Assembly (NCBI GenBank): GCA_021397845.1
Contig: CM038044.1
Location: forward strand, 82,841,942 to 82,905,941
DNA length: 64,000 nucleotides
Direction of reading: 5' to 3'
Source of the DNA: Areca catechu
Taxonomy: Eukaryota > Streptophyta > Magnoliopsida > Arecales > Arecaceae
Made by a program: the position numbers and the translations under genes
Part shown: positions 11,141-23,598 of the stretch, in pieces
Position numbering within the stretch: the stretch's first letter is position 1
How the letters are laid out: every line of letters begins with the position of its first letter
The notes under the pieces: generated by a model
Databases searched by the model: none
Told to the model about the DNA's origin: nothing
Seen by the model: the letters and a program-made list of their open reading frames with translations, nothing else

Positions 11141-11582
11141 GCCTCTACTTCTGCCCTAAAGAAGCCTCCATTCCTCCACCTCTCTTTTACTCCATCTTCT
11201 TTGAGGGATAGGGTTTTCAGAGTGGGGAGGTTGGGAGTTTCCTGGGTTAGGGTTTAGAAAGGAAGAGATGGGGGAAGAAAGGGAAGGAGGGCAGCGTGGG
11301 ATCTGGTTGAAACATGGGATTTGAGGGGTTGCTAAGGGAAGGGAGGCCATGGAGGAACTCGGACCACTATTCGTAGGAAGGGAGGTCAAGTTGGAGAACT
11401 CGATGGAGGAACCCATGATGTCCGGTCAGTGGTGGGCATGGAAGACCGGCAGTGAAAACATAATCAAAGATAAGGTATTGTCCGATGGTGGAATGGGCGG
11501 AAGGGATCGGCGACGAGAAAGTGGAGGGACTCATCGGTGCTGGTGAGAAAGAAGGGGATCTGAGGTACCCTAATTTTTCTGG
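11141..11582 (-). other. E1 leader and unassigned interior
   Basis: Between the PBS and the RING-H2 segment. A minus-strand open frame of 86 codons (11156-11416, Ser/Pro-rich) could be the 5' part of the captured transcript or chance. I see no gag or pol similarity. Confidence 0.4.
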
Positions 11583-11594
11583 GCTCTGATACCA
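11583..11594 (-). other. E1 primer-binding site
   Basis: Complement of TGGTATCAGAGC, matching the 3' end of plant initiator tRNA-Met, five bases from the 5' LTR. Confidence 0.88.
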
Positions 11595-11599
11595 AAAAT

Positions 11600-12257
11600 T
11601 GATTGGGGACAAGGGTAGGATCGTTGGTGAGCCTAGAAGTTACCTAGATTAGGGTACCATTTTTTTTATATTTTTTAATAAGGGGTGGCGAAGGAATAGT
11701 GGGGATGGAAGACAAGGATTTGAATCTCATGGACTTTGGGACTCACCCTAACGAAGAATCCTCTCACCTCTAAGGCATTACACCCTCCTCAATACTTGGA
11801 GGCGCTAGGTTGAATCTCAAAGGTCATGAGGGGTTAAAGAAAATGGGTTGGGAAGGGGGATAACTAGGGTCTCATGCCCATGCTTGAAGGCAAAGGCAAG
11901 AAGAATCACTCTTCTAAAAACTCAAATTTTTTTCTTCAAAAACTATTTTTTTATAAAGGACTGAGGGTGGTATTTATAGACCTGTCCAACCCTCACTTGA
12001 ATTTGAATACAGGATAAAAAGATAGAGATGATTCAAATTCAAACACAAGATAGGATAAGATAAGCCTATCCATATCTCAATCCTAACCAACCAAATCCTA
12101 ATTCAAAATTCAATCAAAAGATAAATCCCAAACTAATTTATTAAAATATGTGCTACTCTGGGATTGGTGCTGCTCTGGGATTAGTGTTGCTCTAGGATCA
12201 GTGCGGCTTCGAGATCAGTGCTACACCGAGATCAGTGCTGCTCTGAGATCCCCATCA
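11600..12257 (-). repeat. E1 5' LTR
   Basis: Runs from TGATTGGGGACAAGG to GATCCCCATCA, with a minus-strand TATA box at 11971-11978. Partner of 9478-10139. Confidence 0.88.
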
Positions 12258-14169
12258 AACACTTCCTTAAAAAACTCACCAATAACTTTACCTTTAATCC
12301 GATGCGACACTCACTGGGTTGAGGAAAAGCTCACCAAGGAAGATGATCGCTCTGGAAGCCACACATGTGTCCAGCCTCTATAGGTAATCCATACCAGAGT
12401 TTTTCCTTGACTTTCTTCCTTTGAAGTGCTAGCTTCGCCGAAACGAAATGGCTTATGGACTCTACTTCTTCTTCTTCTTCTTCTTTTTCATCGGGACATT
12501 CCAGGAGATGAAGAAGTACTATGGAGGATTTAGGAAGTGCACTCAGAAAACCTTCCTAAGACACTCTTTCCAAGTCTAGAACACTAGGCAGCACACACCC
12601 AAACCCAAACCTTTCTTCCCCACACAAAGGTTTAAACTCTTCTAGCCTTTTTCCCTTTTTGTTCTAAAATTTTCTAGCAAATAACTTTTAGAATTCTCTC
12701 TTCTTCACGTCCTCATTCAGCCTCCAAAATATAGAGGTAAGTGGGGAGAGAAAAAAAGGGGAGAGTTACAAAGCAAAGGGGGTTACATAAGTTATGGGAT
12801 TACAAAATTGTAGGGGTTACAAAAAATTCAAAGTCATGGGAGTTACATCCCTTTAAATTCAGATTAAATTTTGAATTTAAATGCTGAATCAAAACTTGAA
12901 TTCATAATTCAAATTTAAATCTAAAATGGAATGCAATGATTTAGCCCGATCATATTGGACCTAACTCGAGCCCAAACATAATCACATTTGATTTAACCTA
13001 AACAAAATTGCTCAATCAAATTGAGTTAATCAAGTAATCACATTGCCACTAACCCTCATGTAATTACCAACATTTAGTAATTAAAACCTTTGTCACAACA
13101 TTTATAACATGATGTGTCAATACTTGACGAATCATCAAATTTCTACAACTGAGTCGACTCATGAATCTAGTTGACTCCGAAATGTAGATAGATAATCAAA
13201 TTATCCAAAGAGTCTAAAAATGATTCCCAATCATTCAATAGCCAGTAGGTCAATCAGAAATCCCTATGGTGTATAATCCTATAGGTTCGAACACTAGGCT
13301 AGTAGTATTGGAATACTTCCAGTACTAGTCAAAGTTGCCATCTAGCAATGACACCCGATGTCTGGATAGGTGAAAGGTTATAGAGAAACTATCAAGAACC
13401 AAATCGACATGATAATCATATAATATATTTCTTTAACCCTCAATGCTCTGGATGACTTAGGGTTTAACTGCCCAATCTTAGAATAGTCCATCACAATATG
13501 TCTTAAACTCAAAACCCTTGTAACTACTTACAAGGACTACCCTGGTCAAGGTTTTATTCAATTGAGACATAATGAGTCATTCACTCTAAACTCTTTTGGA
13601 GTTGTTAATCCCATCTTGATCCAACCACTGCTACACAAGTACTTGATTGTACCCAGCAACCTTTCATCACCAGATTAGAAATTCGGGTAATTCGGCACCT
13701 AAGCATAGTGAGTTGCTTGCAAGCTACCATGGTGATCTCAAGTTAGAGGAATACTTATATCCATATCCTAATGCGAACTACTCTTTGATAGAAAGAGTGT
13801 TCTATAGATGGGTCACTTCTAGTGAAGTGTCATGCACAACACCAGCATGCCATACCAGTGTCTCCACACTCCTTGGTTAAGAGGACAACCAACAACTATG
13901 ACATAAACAAACTACACTTGATACACTATCATTTTGTAATAATGTATTATTTAGTCACAAACCAATTTAAGAACTAGATGATATATCCTCTCTATATCAC
14001 ATCAAAGTAGTCCTTAGGACTTCATCACACAAGAGTTCATTATAGAAAGATGTAAAATATAATAAATAGCCAGAATAAATATTTTATTCAATATAATTCA
14101 TATACAATTACAACAATAGTTCAACCATCTACAAGCTTGATGATTGGCTTTGGGATACATTTTCCAACA

Positions 14170-15874
14170 ACTCCCACTTGGACTAAAGCCAATCATAATA
14201 AAATTATATTCCCATCTTCTATTTACAATCATTAAACTTTTGAACTCCAATAGCTTTGGTGAAGGGGTCAGCAGATTCTCCTTTTCATTGATCTTCATAA
14301 GTTCGATGTCACCTTGTTCCATGATCTATTGTACAAGATGGTAACGATGCAGAATTTGCTTGGTACGCTGATGGGACTTTGGCTCTTTGGTTTGCACAAT
14401 TGATGGGGGGCAAAAATAAAATGATGAATTGAGAGTTTTAGCAAGCTAGCCAGCAAGCAAACTTAAGCAATTACTTATCAAATAAATGGTCTAAATTAAT
14501 CCAAGAAATAAATTTTCATAAGGAGACTAGTTGATCTAAGTTACAATACCCGTAATGTAGATCTAGTTCAAAATAAAGATTAGGATCTTCATGGAAAGAA
14601 AACCATCACTACTAGGGCAAGTTAACCTTCAAATGATCAGATTTAATGAAGCTTAGGAAAAGTTTTCCTACCAACAATGATGGCTAAAATATTTGATGGA
14701 AGAAGAAGCTTTCAACACTCATAGATTTGAGGACTAGAAGGCAAGATGATCACTCTCTACTTTGGGACTTACCTTGCCCTTGATCAATGGCATGGAGACC
14801 TTCCTCTTGGATGTGGGAACTTGAGAGAACCTGCCAACAAACTTGGAATTAGACATGGAAGGGGAATTGAGGTTGGAATGGAAATAAGAGAGAAAGGAAA
14901 AGAAACAAGGCCGGCGGCTTGGAATTTGGGGCTTGAACTTGGAGCACTCATTAATGGCGTCACACTCATCAATCTTCAAAGCAGTAATCACTTTCCAACA
15001 AACACTCAAAGGACCTCTCACTCCCTTCTCAAACACGAATTTAAACACTACAACTTAAAGGACTAAATCACTCCAACTAGAAGAACTAAATCACTCCATA
15101 GAAGAACTCAAGATAGAACTCAACAAGAAGAAAACCTTCATTAATTCTCAAAATATTTTATACATGGAATGCCTTACAAGGGGAGCCTTGGACCCTATTT
15201 ATAGCCTTAGAGGTTGACCAAAGTGAGGAGGGGAGGTGGAGTTAGGTTAGTTAACCATTTCTAGTTAAATCCAACTCCTTTGGTTACATAGTTACAACAA
15301 GAAACAACTTCTAGGTAAGAGTTTGTAACAACTTGCTATGTGGCACCTAGGTGGCTTTGACATGGCTTCTAATTACTGATGTGGAGCCCTAGGAGTCATG
15401 TGATATGGCATCCCACATGGCAAGTTGGTTGGGGGGTTGTTGGGTGAGTGATGAGTGGTCCCATGCTTCCCCTCAAAATGCTTGATGTGTTGTTTCTCAT
15501 GTCTCCCAAAATATGTCCCATGTGAAGAATAAAATGGGCTTCTAAGAGGTGGTGTCATGGGCTTCAAAAGGCGGTATCTTGACTTGCTTGGGCTTTGACT
15601 GGGCATGCTTGAAGTTGGTCTTGATCTGGATTGAGTTGACTCAAGGGACTGGTGGCCTTCTTTCATGAGTCGGCTCATGAATTGGTCTTTCTCTTCAAAG
15701 GTTTGGTGGGTTTTATTCCAAGGTTCTCATTAATCTTAAGTACACTATATTAGCTATAAAAAAATATCAAGAGAATTAGTAGAAAAATATTTTTTCTTGT
15801 TGATGTCCCATCAACAATGGCTCCAGTGCTGTCACAGTACATCGGAATAGGACCATCCAGGGAAGGTGCCACTA
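14170..15874 (-). pseudogene. Ty1/copia RNase H C-terminus, split by solo LTR F
   Basis: On the minus strand, 15874-15819 and 14400-14170 form one frame when solo LTR F and one copy of its duplication are ignored. The text begins APSLDGPIPMYCDSTGAI, continues with KEPKSHQRTKQILHRYHL and then IMEQGDIELMKINEKENL, the standard end of copia RNase H in plants (Asp-Gly-Pro, Cys-Asp, KSHQRTK, RYH and GDIEL motifs). There is one in-frame stop after the RYHLVQ segment. The frame ends at the copia 3' LTR. The upstream pol lies beyond element G, outside the window. Normally RNase H degrades the RNA of the RNA:DNA hybrid in the capsid. Confidence 0.85.
14401..15813 (-). mobile_element. Solo LTR F
   Basis: 1,413 bp, TGATGGGGGGCAAAA to GATGTCCCATCA, with perfect ACAAT duplication (14396-14400 and 15814-15818) inside the copia RNase H frame. 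Minus-strand TATA box (CTATAAATAG, 15195-15204). No PBS or interior remains, so this is a recombination product. Its ends follow the TGATG...CATCA pattern of the C, D and E LTRs. Short open frames inside (for example 14734-15066 on both strands) are LTR shadows. Confidence 0.88.
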
Positions 15875-17090
15875 TGATGCGGGACAAAATATGCAAAACT
15901 AATTTACTGATATTTAAACTAATTTTTAAAAATTAATCAGCAATTATATTTTTGGGATTTTCAGATTAAAGACTCAAAGCATCCAATAAAATAAGACTAG
16001 TCAACTAGTTATAAGCCTGCAAAGTAGATCTAACAAATCTAATTAGGAAAGGACCTTGGTGATTAAGAAACCACCGTAAACTAGGATTTAAAACTTCCAA
16101 GGAATCAAATCTTAAGAGAAAGGAAGAGTTTAGATTTACCAACAAAGATTTGTCACTCTTTGATGTGGATCATGATCAGCACTTTAGGATTTTATGGCAG
16201 GACTTCAGGATTGTCATTCTCTAGCTTGGATCTGCAACGAGACTGGTTCCAAAACAAAAACACCCTCACTTCCGATATTGATCACCTGAAATACTCACAA
16301 GAAAACAAGTTAAAAAGTAAGAAAGGAAGGAAAGTTTGGAAGGAAGGAAGAAGAGAAAGAAGATGGCAGTTTTAGGGTTTGGTGGATGGATGGAAGATGG
16401 ATAGTTGGATAACTAGGGCCTCACACCCCGCGATGCTCTGAAGAACAAAGGAGTTTAGGGCCTCACATCCCTTGATGCCATCACAACAAAGGAATGACAT
16501 AGAATATCTCCTTTATTTCATGAATAAGCATTAATTTTTACAAAAGGGGTTGATGGGGTATTTATAGACCACCAACTGGAATTGTATGGGTTATAAAGTG
16601 TAGAGTTCTTATTAGAAAGGCAAGAACTTCTTGGAATTGGATCTTCTTGGGCAGTAACTCCTCTTGAATCCTTCACTTGGCATAATGGAACTCTTGATGT
16701 TTAGCTTTATCTTGGATTTCATCCTTAGTGGGTGACAATAAGGAACAAACTTCATGGGTTGGGCGACAACAAGGAACCTCCATCCTTTAGGCCAACAAGA
16801 AGTAAGATGTGGTGCTCCTTTGGGTTTGAAGTGTGTGACAAAATCAGTTCAAATGAGAAGGGGGGCGGTATTCTCCTTTCTCAACGTTAGTTTCTTTGGA
16901 CTCCTTGCTTTTCAAAATTGAAAGGTAGATAAGAGAGAGGATAGAGTTCAGGTGAACTCTATCTCTTGTTGGATTGGATGAAGACTTCTTTGAAACTCTT
17001 CTTGATAGGCATCCCTTTAAGATACAATTCCTGTATGATGGGTGATGAAAAATGAGAAGAGATGTGGCGCCCTCTCTCTTGGCCGACTCT
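15875..17090 (-). repeat. G 3' LTR (U3 side truncated)
   Basis: Starts TGATGCGGGACAAAA. Minus-strand TATA box at 16559-16566. The stretch 15875-16782 aligns with 48466-49371 in the 5' LTR (908 and 906 bp). The text beyond 16782 to about 17090 has no partner in the window. The chromodomain, the polypurine tract and the LTR's first bases are missing, so a deletion fused pol to LTR sequence near 17090-17110. Confidence 0.75.
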
Positions 17091-17104
17091 GCTTAGATTG
17101 GTAA

Positions 17105-17726
17105 CTCAAGCATATAGGCATTAGGTCCAATTTTTCTAATTACTTTGTATGGTCCACAACTATGGGCGTGTAACTTCTTCATGGTTCTAGGTGGGAACAG
17201 TTCAAGTCATAGCCTGACCATAATAAAGTCTCCTTCATTGAATTCTTTGAGTCTTTTTCTTGAATCAGCCATATGTTTATAAGATTTGTTGCTTTCATTA
17301 ATTTTTTTACTTATTTCTTTATGCAACTCTCTAACATGCTCAGCATATAACTCAGCAGACTATGAAATATGTTCATGCATGTGTAGAGGAATAAGATCTA
17401 AAGGTTTTCTAGGCATGTACCCATGTACAATCTCAAACGGATTGTTTTCAGTGGACCTATAGTAGGCGAACTTAACTCTAAGTATTAGAAAGTCCCAATT
17501 TTCAATGATTTTGACTACTAGACACCTAAATAAAATTTTACAACTTTAGTTCTCTACTTTAGTCTAGCCATTGGCTTGAGGGTGGTAGGATCAAGAAAAT
17601 TTCTGTTTGGTTCCTAGCAGGTGCCAAAGGGTCTTCCTAGAGAAGGTGGCAAATCTAACTGGCTCAGAAAATTGATGCAACCCGATAACCTTAATAAAAT
17701 GAAATCGAGTGGCTCTAAAGGTATTG
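17105..17726 (-). pseudogene. G integrase C-terminal remnant
   Basis: On the minus strand from the H insertion (17726) the frame shows TLWHLLGTKQKFS, YHPQANG, RCLVVKIIENWDF, KFAYYRSTENNPFEIVHG, then SYKHMADSRKRLKEF, GDFIMVRL and GPYKVIRKIGPNAY. These match the integrase C-terminal half of A1 and B1. The text stops at LELPI, where it runs into LTR sequence, so the chromodomain is gone. The upstream neighbour, across H, is the replacement module (31065-31473), not the integrase catalytic core. Confidence 0.8.
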
Positions 17727-19653
17727 TGGTGTGGACACTAGGACCAAAAAATATCAATAGGTTGAACCAACATCCTTATGGATCACCTGTAAATAAAGCC
17801 ATGAACCCAACCCCTTTTACTATGTAAATATTTTATTTTAAATTCTATTATTTTGGCTTAGTTTGGATTAGCCCTTTTTACCAACTGTAATTAGGGTTTT
17901 GTTATTTAGCCTTTTGGGCTAAACCCTTTTTACCACATTGAGTCAAAACCCTATTTATTGGTTGTGTCAAGTCCTATTGGGCCAAACCCTATTTACCAAT
18001 TTATTCTTTTTTGTTACATGAGGTCTTGCCTGTTGATCAAATTGGGTTCCAATTGATCAAGTGGGGCTTAGTTATTTGGTTGGTTTAATTTTGAGTCTTG
18101 TAATAATTAGTTATTGAGTCTTGTAATACAAGGGAGATCCAATTGAAGACCCATGTGACTTCTTGTACACCTAATTGGAGACTCATGTGCTTGCCAAAGA
18201 CATGCCATGTGACTCCATGTGCTAGCCCAAGACAAGCCATGTGACTAGCCCAAGTTAGTTTGTTTTTGGCACCAACTTTCAAAAAAATTAGACAACACCT
18301 GCCACATCATCAGGTGACATCAACACATGTCATGTTTGGACATGTCATGCCATTTCATTTTGGGACAAGAACACATGCCATGTCACTTTTATTTGGACAT
18401 CACACATGCCATGTTTTTTTTTATTTTTGGTCGGCCAAATGAAAGCAAAATAGGCACCATTTAGTTTTAAGATGTGTAAGTGTGAAGGACTCTCCAAATT
18501 AGGGCCCTCCACTCAAATTTATTCATGCCAAACAAGAGAATTTGGCAAAAGCTTGCTAGCTTCTTCCTTGATGACACCTTCCAAAGAGTTTCAAGCCAAA
18601 TTACTCATTCAAAGTGTTGGAAGTCCAAGGGTTTCTACTTCAAGCATTTCAATCAAACAGGTTGCCAGCTGCTTAAGTTCTTAGAACTCAAGAGTCTTAC
18701 CAAAACTCTTAAGTCTTCTTCAATCCAGACTGAAGAGTCCACTTACCTGTAGAAGCTTACAACATCAAGACTCAAGAGTCCAACAACCATGGCCAAGTGA
18801 TGGAGACCTTGACCCTACATCAAGCCACCTCATCATTCGTCATAGTTGGCACCCAAGATGGATGAGGATTTCATGATTGCCATCCACTTTGGATAGGAGT
18901 CCTGATTAGCCCAACAAGCAAGAGTCCAAGTTGCACATAGTAAAATTTTAGGAGTTGTAGTCTAAGGGAGAAAAGGTCTAGTTTTTTAATCCCTTACACT
19001 ACTGGTTGAGGGTGTATAAATACCCCATCAACCCCCTTGTAATTATTATTATTATTAATAAATAAAGAAGCTCTATTGAATTGTCTTCTTTTGCTATGTG
19101 CATCGCGAGGTGCGAAGCCCTAGTTATCCTACATATTCAACCAACAAGAAACCTTAGCCACCACTTCTAACCCTTCCCTTCCATTCTTTTTCCTTCCTTT
19201 GCTGCTTTCTAATCTAAGTTTTCATTGTTGAGTGTTTGTAGGTGATCAGGAATCAAAGTTAGGTATTCTTGCCTCGAAACCAGTTTTGTAACGGAAGATC
19301 GGAGCCCAGGATCGAGATTTTGAAACCCTGCCACAATAATCTTAAGAGTCTTGCCATATCTATTTTAGAGGGACGATTCCATGTTGGTAAAACATAAACC
19401 TCTTCCCTTCTCTTTAATTTTGAATAATTGATAAGTATACCCTAGTTTACGGTGGTTTCTTAGCCATCAAATCATGTTTTCTAGTTTATTTTGTTAGTCT
19501 ACTCGTGTGGGCATAAACTAGTTGACGAGTTTACCTTAATTACTTACTTTAAGTCTTTAAAAATTAAAAATTATAAAAAAAACTAATCTCTATTTTTTTC
19601 TTCTAATTAGGTTAATAATAAGTAGATTAAGTTTCCATAATTATCCTGCATTA
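17727..19653 (+). repeat. H 5' LTR
   Basis: Starts TGGTGTGGACAC. It ends TGCATTA, where the 3' LTR keeps the expected CATCA. TATA box TATAAATA at 19015-19022, followed by AATAAA-type signals near 19055-19065. A stretch around 18100-18450 has several variants of 'catgtgactccatgtgc' and 'cacatgccatg'. Confidence 0.88.
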
Positions 19654-19657
19654 GTTT

Positions 19658-19669
19658 TGGTATCAGAGC
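19658..19669 (+). other. H primer-binding site, 18-nt match
   Basis: TGGTATCAGAGC continues as CAGGTT, giving 18 bases complementary to the 3' end of plant initiator tRNA-Met. This is the longest PBS match in the window; A1, B1 and C1 match over 12. Confidence 0.9.
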
Positions 19670-20548
19670 CAGGTTAAACTAGGGTTTAATAGCTCTTGTG
19701 CTGAAATTTCTGCATACCTAGTTAGACTGAAATTAAATTGCATCAAAACTATACTAAAAAAATTTAAAAAAATTTGTAGTAATTTTTTTGTTAATTCTTT
19801 GTTTAATCTCAAATAAAAATTTATTTATTTTTTTTTGGTGGATGGAAATCACGCCTCCTGAGCGGATATATTAAAGTATACTTATGACCCATGGGAGTAA
19901 TGAGCTACAGCCGGACGTGAAATCCTGAGATCATAAATCTGAAATTAATCTGATCTAAAACTTAATTTGCTGATAATACAAAAAAAATTAATTATTATTT
20001 TTTTGTTATTTTTAATTATTTTAGTTTGATTGCATCTAGGGTTTCATCTTATGTGATTGCATCATCAAGTAACCTAATCTTAAGGGCACTCAATATCTAC
20101 ATAATAGAGGGATTTCATCATCCTTCCTTGGCCCACAACCACCACCTTTTGCATCGATCCTAGAATAATTAAAATTAATTAGACTTAATTGCTCTTGTAA
20201 GCTAGGGACACCAATAGGTCGGGTTCCAAGTATTGTGTGAAAGTTAGTAAACCTAATCCTTTGATTATCACTTGAATCTGGTGTCTAAGGCTAGAGGTCT
20301 AGAGGCAAACGCCCTACACAGTTTTGTGGTTCTTAATTAGGACCCGCGAGAGTAGGAGGAGCCTCCCATGATCCCACCTCTTACCTGGCCAGTGGACAGG
20401 GTAATTTTTAAATTGGCTATAATTTGAGCTGACCCATTTTACTTGTGCTCTAGATTTAGGAAACCCTAGTTCGATTTGTGTGATTGCATTGCATGGTTAC
20501 TAGATTAGGAACACCATATCATTAGCCCAAACCCAACCTAGCTTAACC
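19670..20548 (+). other. H leader (untranslated)
   Basis: Noncoding leader between PBS and gag. 19840-19945 is similar to G's leader at 48205-48290 (reverse strand). 20201-20230 holds the motif GCTAGGGACACCAATAGGTC, shared with the leaders of A1, A3, A4, B1 and G. Confidence 0.75.
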
Positions 20549-22677
20549 ATGGAGTCTAACCTTGAAACCTTTTTGAGGTTCATGAATGATCAGTTTGCCC
20601 TGACGAACAATAAGTTTGACCGATTAGATGACCATCTAGGAAACCTAGAGAGGACCAGTAAAATCCATCTGAACCTAAACTTGAGACACACCCTGACCCA
20701 TTCTTGGAGCCCAATCTTAGAAGACCCCCACACAAGGACCAAATCTGGGAATCTAACCATAGGAGACCCAATTATGATTTCATAGACCAGGATGTGAGAA
20801 CCACTAGAGATTTTAGGATAGAAGCACCTACATTTGGTGGTGATCTTGATCTTAAGAATTACATTGATTGGGAAGAAGGTATGGATCTATATTTTGAGAG
20901 GGAACTAGTGTCTGATGAAAAAAAGTTTAAGATTACTAAACCCAAGTTAGTACACCAGGCTAGAATTTACTGGGATGATGTCGAAAGAATGATCAAACGA
21001 AGAAGAGATATGCCCATAACTACTTGGAGTGACATGAAACTTAAACTTAGGGAAAAGTATCAACCCAGATCATATGAACCTAGTTCCTATGTATCCGGAT
21101 CCTATGAGCCCAGCTCTTATGAACCCAGATCAATGACCCATAGATCTGAGTCCATATCTTATGAGCCCAAGGAACCCATAACCCCTAGGTATCAACCAAA
21201 TATTAGTCAGGTTTCCCTTAGTCAGTTAGAATCCATTAGGATTAGTGATCCTTATCAAAAATTAGGATTTAGTCAAATCCACCCGAGTTGACCCATTCCT
21301 CAATAGAGTCGACCTAATTCTCAACCGAGCCGACTCAACCCTAATCTGAGCCGACCTACCCCTACTAGCCTAGATCCTAGCCAATTTTTTCTTAACCAAC
21401 GTACTCCTACTATCCCATTGGTTCACAAAGATAACATTGAAGAAGAAGTGTATGAAGCTAATGTGAACTTAGTGGATGAGTATGAGGGAGAAGAGGAAAT
21501 ACTTATGGCTGACCAAAAATTAGCTGATCCGATAGGCACCCTGACTGAAACCAGCCCAGAGTTAGTTGACCATGACTGTACCCTGACTGAAACTGTACTG
21601 GTAGGACCCTTAGAAGAAGAGACTCATGAGGAGCTTAACCCTACTACTGAGAACTTACCTGAGGAAACACTAGAAGAGAGCCAAATTATAGAGCCGAGTC
21701 ATGAAAGTCATGAACCTAAAGTAATCAGTGAGGACTTAATTTTCTCAAACCAGCACCCTCAGGAAAAGTTTACTCCATTAGTCTCAATTGAGTATCTCTA
21801 TCCTGAAATTCTTGATTGATCCTTTTTTCAGGCTGACCCTTTATTACCTGAGGACATGATTCAGTGTCCAAACCTTAAGGTCAACCCCATTAGTCAGGGA
21901 ATTTCTATGAGCCCTTTTCTTATGTCCTACCCCACCAGGCTAGCCTCGAATCCACTTCTTATTTCTTACCCTGACCTGAAGTTTCCACTCTTTCTAGAGC
22001 CACCTAATTGCATTTTGCTGAAATCAGTAGGTTGCATAAGTTCTTTGAGCACATTCAATTTGCATCCTATTTTTGGAAAACACTATGGCATCAATTTGGA
22101 ATTCATGCTAAATTTTTATCAACATGTCATACATTAACCAAGGATGATTTTAAGAGAAGACTCAAGGAATACAATGGAGACTTTGTTATGGTTAAACTAT
22201 GACCTGAATGGTTCCCACCTAAAATCATGAAAAAGATATATGCCAGTAGTAGTAGACCATACAAAATAATTAGAAAAATCAGATCTAATGTCTATGTTCT
22301 TGAGTTACCACCTGAACTAGCCATTAGTTCTACTTTCAACGTTTCAGACCTTATCGAGTATAGGGAACCAACGTTGATTCCTAGTGAGCCATTTGGGCAT
22401 AATCCAGTCCTCGAGAGTGAACCAACCTAAGTGTATCCACCTGCCATACCACCAGCCCGGAGAGACAAGATTAAGCAGACTTGGATGACAAGATCACTGC
22501 TACCCAGAGCAAAGATTACTAGCGATATCTAGTTCGTTGGCAAGGATAACCTAAGACTGATGATTCTTGGATCACCGGAGAGGACTTATAGAGAGTTGAC
22601 CCAGACTTGCTAGAGTCCTATCATAGCAATATTGACCAATACTAGATAGGGTCGAGTTTCTCCTACCTGGGAAGAAT
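20549..22677 (+). pseudogene. H gag plus replacement module plus integrase tail
   Basis: Starts at ATG 20549 (MESNLETFLRFMNDQFALTN, helical). A frameshift near 20700 enters the frame 20704-21291. That frame carries the gag core (APTFGGDLDLKNYIDWEEG, YFERELVSDEKKFKITK, then LKLREKY) and passes into Tyr-rich repeats (SYEPSSY, SYEPRS) and SRP-type proline text. After stops near 21290-21300 the same frame continues as the acidic module 21418-21819 (EEVYEANVNLVDEYEGEEE ... PLVSIEYLYPEIL) to about 22000. A further frameshift leads into the integrase end (QFASYFWKTLWHQFG, FPPKIMKK, SSTFNVSDLIEYREP) to 22430, then a chromodomain ruin. The dyad variant at 22642-22656 precedes the 3' LTR. A gag-like role in capsid formation is inferred for the core only. 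Confidence 0.78.
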
Positions 22678-23598
22678 TGGTATGGACACCAGGGCCATAA
22701 AATATTGACAGGTTGAACCCACATCCCTGTGGATCACTTGTAAATAAAGCCATGAACCCAACCCCTTTTACCCTGAAAATATTTTATTTTAAATTCTATT
22801 ATTTTAGCTTAGTTATGTTAGCCCTTTTTACCAACTGTAATTAGAGTTTTGTAATTTAGCCTTTTGGGCTAAACCCTTTTTACCACATTGAGTCAAAACC
22901 CTATTTATCGATTGTGTCAAGCCCTTTTTTTGTTACATCAGGTCTTGCCTGTTGATCAAATTAGGTTCCAATTGATCAAGTGGGGCTTAGTTATTTTGTT
23001 GGTTTAATTTTGAGTCTTGTAATAATTAGTTACCGAGTCTTGTAATACAAGGGGGACCCAATTAAAAACCCATGTGACTTCATGTGCACCCAATTGGAGA
23101 CCCATTTGCTAGCCCAAGACAAGCCATGTGACTCCATGTGCTAGCCCAAGTCAGTTTGTTTTTGGCACCACCTTTTCAAAAAAATTGTACAACACCTGCC
23201 ACATCATCAGGGGATATCAACACAAATCATGTTTGGATATGTCATGCCATTTCATTTTGGGACAAGAACACATGCCATTTCATTTTGGGATAAGAACACA
23301 TGCCATGTCACTTTTATTTGGACATCACACATGCCATGTTTTTTTTATTTTTGGTCAGCCAAATGAAAGCAAAATTGGTGCCATTTAGTTTTAAGATGTG
23401 TAAGTGTGAAGGACTCTCCAAATAAGGGCCCTCCACTCAAATTAATTCATGCCAAACAAGAGAATTCGGCCAAAGCTTGCTAGCTTCTTCTTTGATTCCA
23501 CCTTCCAAAGAGTTTCAAGCCAAATTATTCATTCAAAGTGTTGGAAGTCCAAGGGTTTCTACTTCAAGCATTTCAATTAAATAGGTTGCCAGCTGCTT

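Larger units (their letters stand above)
9478..12257 (-). mobile_element. E1: non-autonomous LTR element carrying a RING-H2 fragment
   Basis: A complete 2,780-bp element flanked by perfect AACAC duplications (9473-9477 and 12258-12262). LTRs are 9478-10139 (662 bp, 3') and 11600-12257 (658 bp, 5'). A PBS complement GCTCTGATACCA lies at 11583-11594, five bases from the LTR. The interior (1,460 bp) has no gag or pol. Next to the 3' LTR it has the dyad CTCGACTCCGTCGAG (10160-10174), then a segment coding for a decayed RING-H2 protein in the same sense as the element. Parts of its LTR are related to the C1 LTR. It must use another element's enzymes; the A/B chromoviruses are candidates because they share the PBS and the dyad. 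Confidence 0.9.
9269..14169 (-). repeat. Copia 3' LTR, interrupted by E1
   Basis: The right edge is sharp. Pol text, then a polypurine-type tract (complement of GTCCAAGTGGGAG, 14170-14183), is followed on the minus strand by TGTTGGAAAATGTATCC, the usual start of many plant copia LTRs. So the LTR's U3 end is at 14169. The left edge is uncertain: I place it near 9269, where a hairpin (ATGCAACTTTAAAA ... GAAGTTGCAT) precedes a stretch continuous with 12263 onward once E1 is removed. The LTR would be about 2.1 kb. It includes a (TTC)n tract near 12468-12490. No gene is present in 12263-14169. Confidence 0.5.
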
